A stretch of DNA of 31,304 bases from Chara braunii (lineage: Eukaryota > Streptophyta > Charophyceae > Charales > Characeae), in contig BFEA01000014.1 of assembly GCA_003427395.1 (NCBI GenBank), positions 378,675-409,978 on the forward strand, read 5' to 3'. The position numbers were made by a program, and so were the translations under genes. How positions within the stretch are numbered: the first letter of the stretch is position 1; each line of letters begins with the position of its first letter. The notes beneath the pieces were generated by a model. That model was not told where the DNA came from. It saw only the letters and a list, made by a program, of their open reading frames with translations, and searched no databases. Shown piece by piece: positions 9,131 through 19,430 of the stretch.

Positions 9131-11078
9131 AGGAATTCCCCCACACGGCGGGGGAAAGAGATACAAAACAATAGCCCCAAAAGTCAAGCCCGCCACGGTC
9201 AGCCGTGATAGGAACGGGGAAATAGGGATCACTGAAGAAGAAATTACTCAAATGATCCGGGAACGAAAGGCCACAAAAGGGCAGAGAATCACTGAAGACA
9301 GGTTAAAGGAAATGGATATAGGCGACGGAAACATAACGGAAAAGGAGAGACAACTCATAATAGAAACATTAAGAGCATGCGACAAGGCAGTAGCCTTTTG
9401 TGATGCAAAAAGAGGGCGAATAGATCCACGATATGTTAAATCTGCGAGAATCTATACGGTCCCTCACACTCTATGGAACGATGCGGGATGGAAGTGTGTG
9501 CAAAAGGAAAAGGAGATGATAGTAGATTTCCTGAAGGAGAAGATAAGGACATTTATAGCGGAACCTTGTGAGAGCGCCTACGTCAATCGCTGGTTCTTCA
9601 TAAGGAAATGAAATGGGAAACTACGATGGATACAAGACTTGTAGAAGACAAACAAGGTCACAGTCAGGTACGTCGGGTCCATCCCAAACGCGGATCTTCT
9701 ATCTGAAGGCTCAGCAGGAGGTTGAATTTACTTAGTCTGTGATCTTTTTTCGGGATATGATCAAATACCGCTAGACTACAGAGACCGACATTTAACTGCG
9801 ATGCATACATCGTTAGGCTTAGTTCAAATGATGGTCGTTCCAATGGGATGGACTAACGGTGTCGCAGTCTTTCAGAGAGTTATGGTTGTCGTTCTAGGAG
9901 AACTCATACCAAATTTGGTAGAGGTCTTCCTGGATGACTTTCCGATCAAAGGACAATACGACAAAGATGAGACAGAGGTTAGACCAGGAGTGAGGAAATT
10001 CGTAGCCACCCACGCAGAGGATATCAAGAAAGTACGAGTGAAGTTAGAGGATGCAAACCTTATGGTCAGTGGAACAAAAAATAGATGGGCAGTATCTTCT
10101 ATAAAGATATTAGGCTAAATCTGCGACAAGGATAGCAGACGCCCAGATCCGGGAAAGTTAGAAAAACTTATGAAATTGTCAACTCCCCTCAGACATATTA
10201 CTGGCATACGCCAGTTTCTAGGAGTGGTCGGATTCTGGAGGAATTTCATAAAAGGCTATGTTGCAAAGTCCGAACCCCTACGAAAGCTTTTGCGCAAGGG
10301 AGTAGAATGGCAATGGACGAGTGAACAAGAGGATACAGTAAGAACGTTAAAAGATGAGTTTAAGAAAGGAGGTCAAGTCCTTGGAGTACCTTACTTCGAA
10401 GACGAGGAAAACCGCTCATTCGTCGTATGTACGGATGCGGGACCTGCCTCTGTTGGTGGAGTCCTGACTCAAAAGGATCAAGCCGACAATGAAAGACCTC
10501 TCAGATTCGAGAGTAAAACCTTAAACGCCACCGATAGGAACTACTCACAATTTAAGAAAGAAGTTCTAGGAGCCTTACATTGTTTAAATATTTTACGACA
10601 TTATATTTACGGGCGAAGGTTCGTACTGCAGGTCGATCCGACGGCAGCGGCAGCTGTCTTACAAAAAGACTTTTCATTGACAGATTCAACCGTCACCAGA
10701 TGGCTCATGCATATAAGGTTGTTTGACTACGTAGTAGAGCGAATATCCGGAGCTAAGAACTCAGTTGCTGATGGTCTCTCGCGAATCCCTCTAGAAGAGG
10801 GAGATCTAGGGTCGCCTAGTGGTATTGACAAATTTTTACGAATGGACATAAGCTCCTTAAAAATAGAGCCCGCTGCAGGAGGAACTTCCTTGTTTCTTGA
10901 AAATCTATACATTGGCAAATATCATAAGATAGGGCGTTATCTTATAGGGGAAATCGAATTAGATGACAAGCTTAGAAAGGAAGCTCAACAATATTGCCTC
11001 AAGGCAGGATACCTCTTTAAGAGACCACCTAAAAATCGAATGCCAATGAGAGTGGTCTGTGATGAGGATGAGCGCTGA
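9108..11078 (+). pseudogene. Gypsy element 1: reverse transcriptase and RNase H
   Basis: One continuous phase with in-frame stops at 9609-9611, 9642-9644, 9723-9725, 10116-10118 and 11076-11078. The RT fingers and palm are recognisable: LVCDLFSGYDQIPL with the first catalytic Asp, VPMGWTNGVAVFQRVM, and the catalytic box FLDD (9927-9938, the YVDD equivalent) with both Asp residues intact. IRQFLGVVGFWRNFIKGY marks the thumb. RNase H follows: VVCTDAGPASVGGVLTQ, SKTLNATDRNYSQFKKE and ISGAKNSVADGLSRIP. The enzyme would copy element RNA into DNA in cytoplasmic particles. Catalytic residues survive but the five stops make a full product impossible. Most stops are one transition away from Gln or Arg codons, as expected from decay of methylated DNA. 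Confidence 0.93.
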
Positions 11079-12150
11079 GGGATAATAGCGGAACTTCACG
11101 ATGGCATCATCGGAGGACAAAGAGGAGTAAAAGAAAATTTTGAAAAAATTAGGAACCTCTACTGGTGGGACGACTTATATAAGGACGTAGAATCATACTG
11201 TCTGACATACGTGGAATGCTAGAAAAGAGCGTTAGTCAAATATAAAGAACCCTTGTTTCCTTCTTATCCCACAACAATAGGCCAGAAAGTACACGTAGAC
11301 TTAGTTAAGATGCCCAAGGGAGAAGGAGGAATGAACTACATTATGAACATTAGAGACGACTTGACTGGATTCGTGGAGGCATGGCCACTACGTCAAAAAA
11401 CAGGTAAAGCAGTTAGTGCCTATTTAACTGAATATATCACTCGCTACGGCCTCATAGGAAAAATTGTCATGGATAGGGGATCAGAGTTTATGGCCAAGGA
11501 AGTCCAAGAATTGCTCCAAGGAGCGGGAATACGAGTATCGCTATCCACAGCATATCATCCTCAAACTAACGCTCCTGTAGAAATAGGGCACCGGTCTCTA
11601 GTCAATGCGCTCGCTAAATGGTGCGAAGGAAAGGAGAACAACTGGCCAAAATATTTGAGATTCATCGTCCGAGCAGATAACATTACGGTTCGCTCAACTA
11701 CAGGATATCCGCCCTACACGTTATGGTTTGGACGCCATTGTCCCTTACTTATAGAATTTTATATCGACGTTTGGCAAACGATTGACTGGGAAGAGATCTC
11801 ACTAGAGAACAATTGCTGGCCGCAAGAATCAAACAAATAATCGAAACTCTTCAGGATAACATCCTAGACACCATAGACAAGTTAAAGATCCAGAGAGGAA
11901 AAGAGAAAGAAAGATGGGATAGGAACCTTCACGTCAGGCAAGAAGCAATACCTACAGGGAGCCTCATCCTGCTCTATGACTCCTTATTAGAAAGAACATG
12001 GACAGGGAAGCTAGCAAACAGATGGATGGGGCCTATAGAGTGGTCAAAAGACTAGAAGGCGAAGCCTACTTAATAGAGGAATTAGACGGCACAAGATGGA
12101 AGGAACCGGTGTCTGGCGCCCGTCTTGAAGTATTTAAAGACGGAACATAA
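11079..12150 (+). pseudogene. Gypsy element 1: integrase
   Basis: Same phase as RT up to about 11808. In the N-terminal zinc-binding region, LHDGIIGG keeps the first His, while the second His position reads Gln (GGQRG) and the first Cys of the CxxC pair reads Tyr (TYVEC), directly before a TAG at 11220-11222. The DDE core is complete: Asp in KVHVDLVK (11298-11300), Asp in VMDRGSEF (11472-11474) and Glu in NAPVEIGHRSL (11580-11582). A frameshift near 11808 moves the C-terminal part to LAARIKQIIETLQDN.., and a second near 12033 to YRVVKRLEGEAYLIEELDG, a small beta-barrel-like end. A stop lies at 12148-12150. Integrase would insert the cDNA into the nuclear genome; this copy cannot be functional. 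Confidence 0.92.
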
Positions 12151-12531
12151 AATATTCCACGTACGGGAAAAATCAGGCAGAAAAATGACGCCCATACGCA
12201 CCCAGAAAAAGGTAAAAAGAAGGTTGAGTCCTTAGAAGAACCCACAACATCAACCACCTCCGAAGTAGGGGAGTCCTCCAATCGACATGCACTAAAGTCT
12301 GCCGCACAAATCACTTCTCAAGTACTAGAATTCTCCAAACAATCTTCAAAAAAGACACAACACAAACTTCTAGGAGTCCGACATATCCAACGCAAACACA
12401 CCAAGAACACGGAGTCCGAGATCAAGAAGCTGGCGGCGGCAAAAAAGGAGAAGAAGAAAAGGGTTAAAAAAAGTTATAAAAAATGCCCTAACAATAGAAA
12501 AAACAGAAAACAACCACCGCCGGCATGTTAG
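12151..12531 (+). pseudogene. Gypsy element 1: lysine-rich C-terminal extension
   Basis: The phase that ends the integrase stays open for a further 126 codons after the TAA at 12148. There is no ATG, so it reads as an extension of the polyprotein rather than a separate gene. It is polar and basic, with KKKVESLEEPTTSTTSEVGE early and a strongly basic end (AAAKKEKKKRVKKSYKKC). A basic tail could bind nucleic acid or carry a nuclear signal; that is inference. Confidence 0.5.
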
Positions 12532-12689
12532 ATGCACTCCACCAGATAAACGCTTAGGCGTCAAAACGAAGGTCACTAAGAAAAACTCAACCAAGAAGGA
12601 AAAACAAAAGAAACACATCCGGCCAAGACAGAGAGGATGATCTTGGGTTGATGGGTAGAGATTACGAGTCATCCCACTTCGCTATTCTT
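12532..12689. other. Spacer after gypsy element 1 pol
   Basis: No gene. A purine-rich patch, AAGACAGAGAGGATGATC, near 12625-12642 was considered as a polypurine tract; the tract at 13571 is better. Confidence 0.4.
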
Positions 12690-13410
12690 GCACGGACCTG
12701 GCCCTTCCTTCGGGCTTCATACATGCAAACCTTGCACAGGGCCGTGCAAATCTTTCCTGTCTCCTCTTTGCGGGCCCACCTGGCCACGTCTCACGCTCGT
12801 GTTCATCCCCGGGCTTCGCAAGCAGTCCCTTTGCACGGCTGGCCAAGCGGATCCTCTCTGTATCGTGCCGATTTCAACGGATATTCTGAAGGACCCCACT
12901 TACAACAGCCCTCCCCGCCCGTTTCCCTTAACCCGTTTTCCTTCCGGGTTCATTCCCGGACTTTCCCCCGTTACCCCACATAGCAGCCAGGCGGTTCTTC
13001 CTAATATCATTTCAATCTCCACGGATGCCTTTCCAATTTCCGCGCAGCCACAACCCCATTCTACCCCGATGCCCGCACCTGGCCCCTCCGTCGGGGTCCA
13101 TTCGCGTCAAACTCGCGTCGGGGCCAAGCGAACCTCCTGTGCACCGTTCCAATTTTAACAGATGTCCCGAAGGACTCGCGCGGCTGCAGCCTCGCCCTAC
13201 TTTGGCATGCGAACCCGGGCCCTTTTTCGGGAACTATACGTATCGTCCTTACGCAGGGGCCATACTACTCTCCTCCATATCGTTTTGAATCTAGCGAGTA
13301 TCCCGTAGGACTCGCGCCGCGCGGCGCTCGTCGGCGCGGCTAGCGGTCTCACGGCCCCCCTGTCCTTAGTCCGTTTTCTCGTCCGGGTTCGTTCCTGGAC
13401 CCCCCCCCCT
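12690..13410. repeat. Degenerate GC-rich tandem repeats
   Basis: Related segments starting near 12690, 12790, 13075 and 13205 each contain CC(T/G)GGCCC..TTCGGG, then a 40-50 bp spacer, then GGGCC. The block ending GAAGGAC or GTAGGACTCGCG appears at about 12842-12896, 13123-13178 and 13260-13316. A second pair, CCGTTTTC.T.CGGGTTC, occurs near 12931 and 13368. Short frames follow the repeats but shift between copies, so I read this as non-coding 3' sequence of a retroelement. Confidence 0.65.
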
Positions 13411-13570
13411 CCGCGGTTGCTGCGTCAGCAAGACTGATCGGCCAAAGGAAAAAAAGAAATCTAGAACAAAGATCTCCCGTGGGTTCTTTCAAAATTCTCT
13501 CCTTCCACCACCCTGTTGCTCCCTCAGAACTTAGTCACCCCTCCCTTCTACCCCTAACCCTAGGATCGTA

Positions 13571-13584
13571 AACAGGGGAGGAGG
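13571..13584 (+). promoter_or_regulatory. Polypurine tract (second-strand primer), inferred
   Basis: AACAGGGGAGGAGG directly precedes the LTR-like block. A closely similar tract in the opposite orientation (18458-18475) precedes the related block on the minus strand, which supports both. Confidence 0.5.
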
Positions 13585-14322
13585 TAAAAACAAGGTGGAA
13601 TTAGACATTAGCCCCCGGGGCTGCTTAGCGAAGGGGGTCGCCAAATGGCTACAGGCCGCGGGCATCCCCAAGGCCCCCTTTGCCCTGCGGCCGGACTGCC
13701 TCAGCAAAACAAAAGGGGGATAGTCCTATGGGACCCTCGACCCCTCGGCTTCTCCGCTCCATTGCTCCCGTGCCTTCGTCCGCCGGTCTCGAACCTCGTA
13801 TCTCTACCGAAACAATCCAGTGTCGTAACCGATAGGGATAAGCCCAAGCCTGTGACCAGCAGGCGCGACTTCCTACATAAGGTGGTCTCACGCGGCGCCT
13901 CCGGGCCAGGGTACCGCCTCAGCCACTCCATTGGCCCACACCTACATTCGCGGGCCTTTGGCGTCTGCGCCACCCTGCCAGCCTGGGCCCGGGGCATCCC
14001 ATGCGCCTACCGGCGCGCCAACCCTACCGCTGGATCGCGCGCACCGATCAAAAACAGACTTTTACTCCCGATCCAAGCTCGCAACATGGTCCGGACCGGT
14101 CGGCTAGACCGGCTGCCTATCTCAACTAGAAAAAATCACACGCCCGCCTCAAAATTTGTGCGCCCACATACTCCATACCAGGACAAGGCAGACCTTGACC
14201 CGCGCGCGGACGACCCTCATATTTTTCCCGTACGGGCACTCAAAAGCCAGGCTAACCGAGTTTTTCTGTCACTTGCAAAAACCAGGGCGGATACCCTTGT
14301 GAGGGTATTCGCGCCGATAACG
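13585..14322 (+). mobile_element. LTR-like block L (plus orientation)
   Basis: Collinear with block R (17699-18457, minus orientation) through three conserved segments: 14262-14317 (56 bp, 3 mismatches), 13822-13849 (GTCGTAACC.ATAGGG..A) and 13715-13745 (around GGGACCCTCGACCCCT). Both blocks follow a polypurine tract and are 740-760 bp long. The right end carries a hairpin (ATACCCTTGTGAGGGTAT) and ends CGCCGATA, against CGCCGACA in R, so a CA terminus is plausible. It may be the 3' LTR of element 1, the 5' LTR of element 2, or a solo LTR. The left end lacks a clear TG. Confidence 0.55.
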
Positions 14323-15350
14323 CATATGGCTGGCATCCCAAGGTTGAACGGACTAGTTGCTTCTAGAACGGATTCCAGGGGGCTGGCGGGGACGGCGTTC
14401 GAATGGTATGGACAAAACACCAATACCAAGTAGCCTACCTTCCAGAGAAAATTTATCGAACGCTTCGATAGTGTTTGCGCCTAATTAAGGAATATACGCA
14501 ACAGCCTCGTGAGACTCTGGCTAGGTACGTAGAGCGCTTTACCTACTTGACTGAACGCTCTAGGGTCGGCGAAAAAATGGTACGGACATATTTTGTTCGG
14601 GGACTATCTGACTCCCGATTGCGGAAAAAGATCCGCAAGAAATGCAACCCAATCGAACATACCCTAGTCGAGCTCATTCAGTACGCTATCGAGTATGGAA
14701 AGGAAAACTATGATGTGGGTCTGGATTCGGAATTCGATGACGATGACCCGTCAGGCGTCCGACGCTATAGCTATTCTTCTATGGCTCGGATGTTCGAAGA
14801 CCATTTCGGATTAGGACTGGCTAAGAAGAATCCGGACAGAAAAGACTCATCCTCTTCCTCGCTCTCTCGACACCCCAGTCAGGCGCAAGGAGGACGGGAG
14901 GTAGAGGAAACATCAATAAAAAAGATAGCCGCACAACTTGTGATGGTTGTGGTGCCTTTAACCGAGTTTGTTCAAGGCTTGCAGAGGCAGAGGGCGATAG
15001 TGGTCCAAAGACAGCCAGTAGTCGCCGCCACTGGAGCGGCACTGCCTCGACCTGTTGTGGTTGGTGTTACTCAGCCTATGAGCTGCTATAATTGCAATCA
15101 ACCCGGCCGCCTGGGCGAGGACTGTCTGCGACCCCGGGCTCAGGTAGGAATCGCTGGCTCATCCCAGATCCCGCTGGCAGCTCCAACCACTGCAGGACAA
15201 GGGCGGGTGGCGGCAGTTATGGATGCGGGGACCCCAGACATGGTGGCCTTGGCGGCCGCCGAAATTGGGATCGATCAAATATCCAGCGGCCGCAATGCTC
15301 GAACCTGGAACCATTGGTGTAATCCGCCATACCCCGCGGCTTGCCAGTGA
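14323..15350 (+). pseudogene. Gypsy element 2: gag with damaged zinc knuckle
   Basis: The gag domain begins right after block L: LVASRTDSRGLAGTAFEWYG, a stop at 14431-14433, FQRKFIERFDSVCA, then a frameshift near 14478 into LIKEYTQQPRETLARYVERF and YFVRGLSDSRLRKKI. This is the conserved core of the Ty3/gypsy gag (Retrotrans_gag) family. An acidic linker and a proline/glutamine-rich stretch follow, then the knuckle CYNCNQPGRLGEDC at 15084-15125, where the His of C-x2-C-x4-H-x4-C is Arg. The stop is at 15348-15350. Only the C-terminal part of the capsid domain is present. RNA packaging would be impaired even without the frameshift. Confidence 0.85.
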
Positions 15351-15390
15351 AGGCGACTGAGAACTGTGGAGATCCGGATTCAAAGACCCC

Positions 15391-15879
15391 ATGATGCCGG
15401 GTCCTGAGTACAAGGACGGCCAAATCGATGCACTAGATGCCCTGAAGGCTCTAGATCTGTGGATACCAGTACCTATTCCTTACCTGCTAACTATTTCGGA
15501 GGCATCCAACGAGAAACTAAGTGAGAGATGCCAGAAGAACCGACGATAGTTCGAAGAAGGACAAGGCGGTAAAAAGTTGGCGATCAGCGACCCAACGGTG
15601 GTAGTCGAGGCTCAACCCTCGACCCCGGAAACACACGAGACCAAGCGGGCCGGCATGATCCACGCAGTAGATCCACCGCCGGAGAAACCTGATTCAGAAG
15701 TGTTTTTTCGGGCTTACCTGGAAAAGTGTCCAGTGCGACTGCGAGGTCTGGGGAAGTCCCTCGGCCACCATCCTAAACTCGGGATCGTCGGCCGTAGCTA
15801 TCTCTTTGAGTTTGACGAAACGTTTGGGTCAGCCCCTCCGACCCGACGAGTTGTATGTATCCGCCACAGAAGATAGTAT
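15391..15879 (+). pseudogene. Gypsy element 2: gag-pol linker before the protease
   Basis: Frame open from MMPGPEYKDG at 15391, with one TAG (near 15547) after CQKNRR, to 15879. It contains LDALKALDLWIPVPIPYLL and a stretch around FFRAYLEKCPVRLRG. The position between gag and protease, and the matching orientation, make it part of element 2. I recognise no catalytic domain. Confidence 0.55.
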
Positions 15880-15934
15880 TCACTGTAAAGGACGGATTAT
15901 GGATGTTCTTATAAGAGTCAGGCGGGTGCATTGT

Positions 15935-16150
15935 TTGTGTGACGCGATTGTCTTGGACGTGTAGGTGTATGATGTGCTTCTAGGAATCTCGTGGCAGGCG
16001 GCGGTAGGCACACGGACGCATTTCGACAGTTCTAAGATGGTGCTCACCTCGGCCCACCCTAAGCCCCAAACGATACCCATGAAGATGGTCGTACGTGTAC
16101 ACGCACAACCCGCCCTCGTATTTCCACCGAGGTTCGCAGAGTCAACATAG
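15935..16150 (+). pseudogene. Gypsy element 2: C-terminal half of an aspartic protease
   Basis: The phase reading AIVLDV, stop, VYDVLLGISWQAAVG matches the D-(V/I)-L-(L/I)-G-x-x-W end of gypsy retropepsins. HFDSSKMVLT follows. I could not find the Asp-Ser/Thr-Gly active site upstream (15880-15935), so the N-terminal half is lost or too decayed to see. Confidence 0.55.
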
Positions 16151-16262
16151 TTCGATAGGTGCCAATGGGCGAAGAGAGACCCACGACAGGAACCGAGGAG
16201 GCGGACGAACCTGATGGGTATCCGATAGAATTCAAGACCGGTTCCACCGACCGTGGTGACAT

Positions 16263-16628
16263 GTGGCGACAAGGGCTAGCCCGAGCGAGTCTAGCCGAGG
16301 TCAGATGTTCTCCTCTATCATGAGAGGGGAACCGTTGCTGAGGGTGTCACAAATAATTGACCTCTCGGAACCCCCTACGTCCTTGTTCCTCAGAACGGAC
16401 CCCCTCTCAGAGAGGTTTGCCGAGCTCAAGGGGCTATGCGATTTGTCTTTCAGATCCCTGCGACCCCTACTCACTGACGCCAAGGCGGTAATGCTTTGGG
16501 AAGAAGGGGTGGAGTTTCAACCTAGGATCCCGGAAAACGCCTGGGACCCGAATGAACTCCTACAGGCTTTTTCAGTAGAACCCTCGGTCGAGGCCGAAAT
16601 CGAGGGGGGGACTGAAACGGAAAATTAA
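16263..16628 (+). pseudogene. Gypsy element 2: protease-RT linker
   Basis: An uninterrupted frame of ~120 codons from an ATG-like start (MATRASPSESS), rich in Leu/Glu/Pro, ending GGTETEN. It sits between the protease remnant and RT in the same orientation. No domain recognised. Confidence 0.4.
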
Positions 16629-16800
16629 CCGATAACTCCGGCGGACAGTTAACTCATAGCCACCGTACTCTCGGTCCAAACCGATAACTCCTTGTTCGGA
16701 GCCTCTTTGGAGGAAACCGCGCGGGTCCCAACCTGTCACATCAACGGTTTCGCTCCCTAGTGAGAGCCTCAATATTCAGATACCGCCACATGTACCCAAC

Positions 16801-17698
16801 GAATATCGACGTCTCCTCCTAGCGGTTATACGGGCTTACCCCGAGCCGATTGGTATCCAAGATCACGATGTAAGACTGACGGCGCTGACGCATCTGATAA
16901 GCCGCACGATTGATATTAGGGATCACGCCCAGATACATTGCCGACCGTACCGTTACTCACTGAAGGAACGACAACTAGCCTTGAAAAGGGTACGGGAGTT
17001 CGAGCGTCTAGGATGGGTGGAACCCTACCTGGGTCCCTGTGGTCCTCGTGCTGAAACGAAACGGGACGGTCCGCGTTTGCATTGACTATCGGAAATTAAA
17101 CGCAACAACCACCAAGGATGTTTATCCGCTACCCAGCATCGACGACCTTTGGGACGCCATCGGCTCTGCGCGAGTTTTCTCGAAGTAGAATATCTGACAC
17201 GGTTTCCACCATGTCGCTGTACGACCGGAAGACTGGCCCAAAACGACCTTTGTCTTGTTCGAAGGCACGTGGCAGTGGATAAGATGTCCTATGGGAATAT
17301 GCAACGCACCCGCAACATTCCAGCGAGCCATGAATATGGCATTCACAGAATTTGTTAACAAAACCCGCTTGACCCAACCACTGATAATTTTTTGTGTGAT
17401 TGTGTATATGGATGGTATCTTGTTTTTTTCCAAAACATACGAGTACCATGTGGAACATGTCGAGTGGGTCTTGCATGCATTGAAAGGCGCGGGGTTCAAA
17501 GTGGCCTTGGAGAAAAGCAAGTTTTTCCTTTCGGAAATCTCTTTCTTGGGGTACATTGTCATGGTGGATGGCTTGAAACCGGACCTAAGGAAAGTGGCCG
17601 CGTTGCAAGAAGCACCGGTGCCTGTCACGCTCATTGAAGTTCGAGCCTTCCTCGGCCTGGCTTCATATTATCAACGTTTCATCCAAGGGTTTGCCCGC
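16801..17698 (+). pseudogene. Gypsy element 2: reverse transcriptase, truncated and catalytically dead
   Basis: Starts EYRRLLLAVIRAYPEP, then HCRPYRYSLKERQ and LGWVEPYLG. A frameshift near 17030 leads into VVLVLKRNGTVRVCIDYRKL and DVYPLPSIDDL. The motif with the first catalytic Asp is destroyed (FSK, stop, NI, stop, HGFHHVAV; stops at 17186-17188 and 17195-17197). WIRCPMGICNAPATFQRAMN is intact. The YxDD box reads YMDG (17405-17416), so the second catalytic Asp is Gly. FLGLASYYQRFIQGFAR ends at 17698, where homology stops. The missing RNase H part lies at 25271 in compatible phase. Confidence 0.93.
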
Positions 17699-18457
17699 TG
17701 TCGGCGTGAATACCCTTACAAGGGTATCCGCCCTGGTTTTAGCAAGTGACAGAAAAGGGTTTTCGGTTTGAAAGTTAGGGACGCCGCGAAAGTCGCGGCT
17801 GGTTTTCCTTCTGTGATTAAGAATGTGAGATTGTTTGAAGGGAGTAGGAAGTGCATGGGCGCGCAAGTCTTGAGGCGCGCGTGATCTTTTCTTTTTGATA
17901 TTATAGGATCGGCACAGTTGCCGACCAACCTTTGATTTTGATTTGATCAGGACTAAATGATTTTTTTCTCTTCGTCGACGATATTGTTTATGACGCATAC
18001 GCAAGTATGGAGATTGGCACAGATAAAAGTTCGAGCTTTCTACCGCTAGGACGAAAAAGGTGTGGCCTTTAGGCAAGGAGTGGTGCGTACGGCGGTTGTG
18101 AGCGGAGCCGAGATCTTTGTATGGTGAGTGACTGCGCCTCGGTGGCCATGGGTGGGGTTGCAGACCAAGGTATGGGCTTAGGGCGCTTTGGTAAGCCTGT
18201 AGACGGCATAGAGACCAGTTATAACTTAACTTGTGGTTATTAGTCCCAAGCTTGGGCCTAGCCCTATAGGTTACGACTTTGGACTGATACTACGAAGACC
18301 CGGGGATCAAAGCCAGCAGCCGGCAACGTTGGAGCAGAGGAGCGTCTTGCGAAGAAAAACAAAGGGGTCGAGGGTCCCGCGGGACTATACCCCTTAGTTT
18401 TGCCAGAGAGTCCAATCGCCGGACCGACGGGCAGGACCGAGGTCGGGGTTCCTACGG
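17699..18457 (-). mobile_element. LTR-like block R (minus orientation)
   Basis: Inverted, diverged relative of block L. The best-conserved part is 17701-17756 with the hairpin ATACCCTTACAAGGGTAT at its tip; other shared parts are 18250-18277 and 18363-18394, in the same order and at similar spacing. Read on the minus strand it ends CGCCGACA, the CA expected of an LTR. It is the first sequence inside the insertion in element 2. Confidence 0.6.
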
Positions 18458-18475
18458 TCCTTCCCCTCCCCTTGT
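18458..18475 (-). promoter_or_regulatory. Polypurine tract on the minus strand, inferred
   Basis: AACAAGGGGAGGGGAAGG on the minus strand sits at the inner edge of block R, matching the tract before block L. This is the position of the plus-strand primer beside a 3' LTR. Confidence 0.5.
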
Positions 18476-18829
18476 TACTTTTTCTATTTTCTAATTTTGG
18501 GAACCTGGGCCAGTACCGACGTGAGAGTCATTTGGCCTGGCTCAACTGGTACACCCATGAACTATTAGTATGAAGATAAAAATTTGGGACCGGTAGGTAT
18601 CGGACGAATGAAGCCCAGAAGCCTAGAGCTGATACCAATCGGACCGGGCCCGAACAAGGAGAGGCGATAAGAGGTAGGATTACAGCAGTTGAGATCTGGT
18701 CAAGCCTCGCCTATATGAGCTCGGCAGTCCAACGAGGAGGATCAGGCTGCTTTTGCTTTTTTGCATCGCAATGCTGCGAATCTGCCAAGATAGCCGAGCG
18801 GGGTTACTGAGAAAAGGAGAAGAGCGGAG
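18476..18829. other. Unassigned DNA inside the insertion
   Basis: No gene or clear repeat recognised on either strand. Confidence 0.5.
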
Positions 18830-19430
18830 CAATGGTTTCTCCTCGTCTCGGTCGTGGAAACCTTGACCATCGTAGTTGTTTCGCTTGTAATAACTGCGTT
18901 ACGACGAGCGACTGTCATCGTGGTCCATCAGTACAGAAGTAGACGACAACGTGATCACCTCGTTGTATTCACCATGGTGCTTATCATAGGTGCGATCAGA
19001 TACACAGATACACAAAGGAAGAGAGAACGTGGATGTACCTGGCTGGGTTTCAGTGGTAGGATCCATTGTCATATATTCGTATGAAAAGCGGTGTAGCAGC
19101 AGACTGCCGCAGTGAAGCTGTGCCTCTCTACGATCTAGCGCAATATCTCTTCTACATACTGGTGAGGGAAGGGGTTGTGTTACGCTACGAAGAAGAGGAA
19201 GCCTGGCGGTGTTGCGGCACAGGTGGTTGAGATCGCTGTGTCACCAGTCATCTTGGTCCTCATGGTGTTGGCGATCCTGACGGCGCTCGTTGATACACAG
19301 GCCATCGGGATAGACGAAGCGCCCATCTTGGTTGGGCTGATCATTGCGATTGTCATACTCGATGTCCAACCCCCATCGAGATTTCGCTCCTCGTCGAGTT
19401 GCCGTCGTGAGCGCGTTCATCGACACGTGA
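18830..19430 (-). pseudogene. Possible Arg/Asp/Tyr/His-rich gag-like remnant
   Basis: Minus-strand reading gives patches very rich in D, R, N, H, Q and Y (for example EYDNRNDQPNQDGR, ERRQDRQHHEDQDDW, and nearer 18850 RSYYKRNNYDGQGFHDRDEE), broken by stops. Such composition is common in nucleocapsid-type parts of gag. The orientation agrees with block R. There is no zinc knuckle, so this is only a suggestion. Confidence 0.2.

Noticed and set aside
17663-18076. Minus-strand frame sharing SLAKTRADTLVRVF with the plus strand at 14.27 kb
   Set aside because: The shared peptide comes from the inverted 56-bp LTR-like end, not from a conserved protein.
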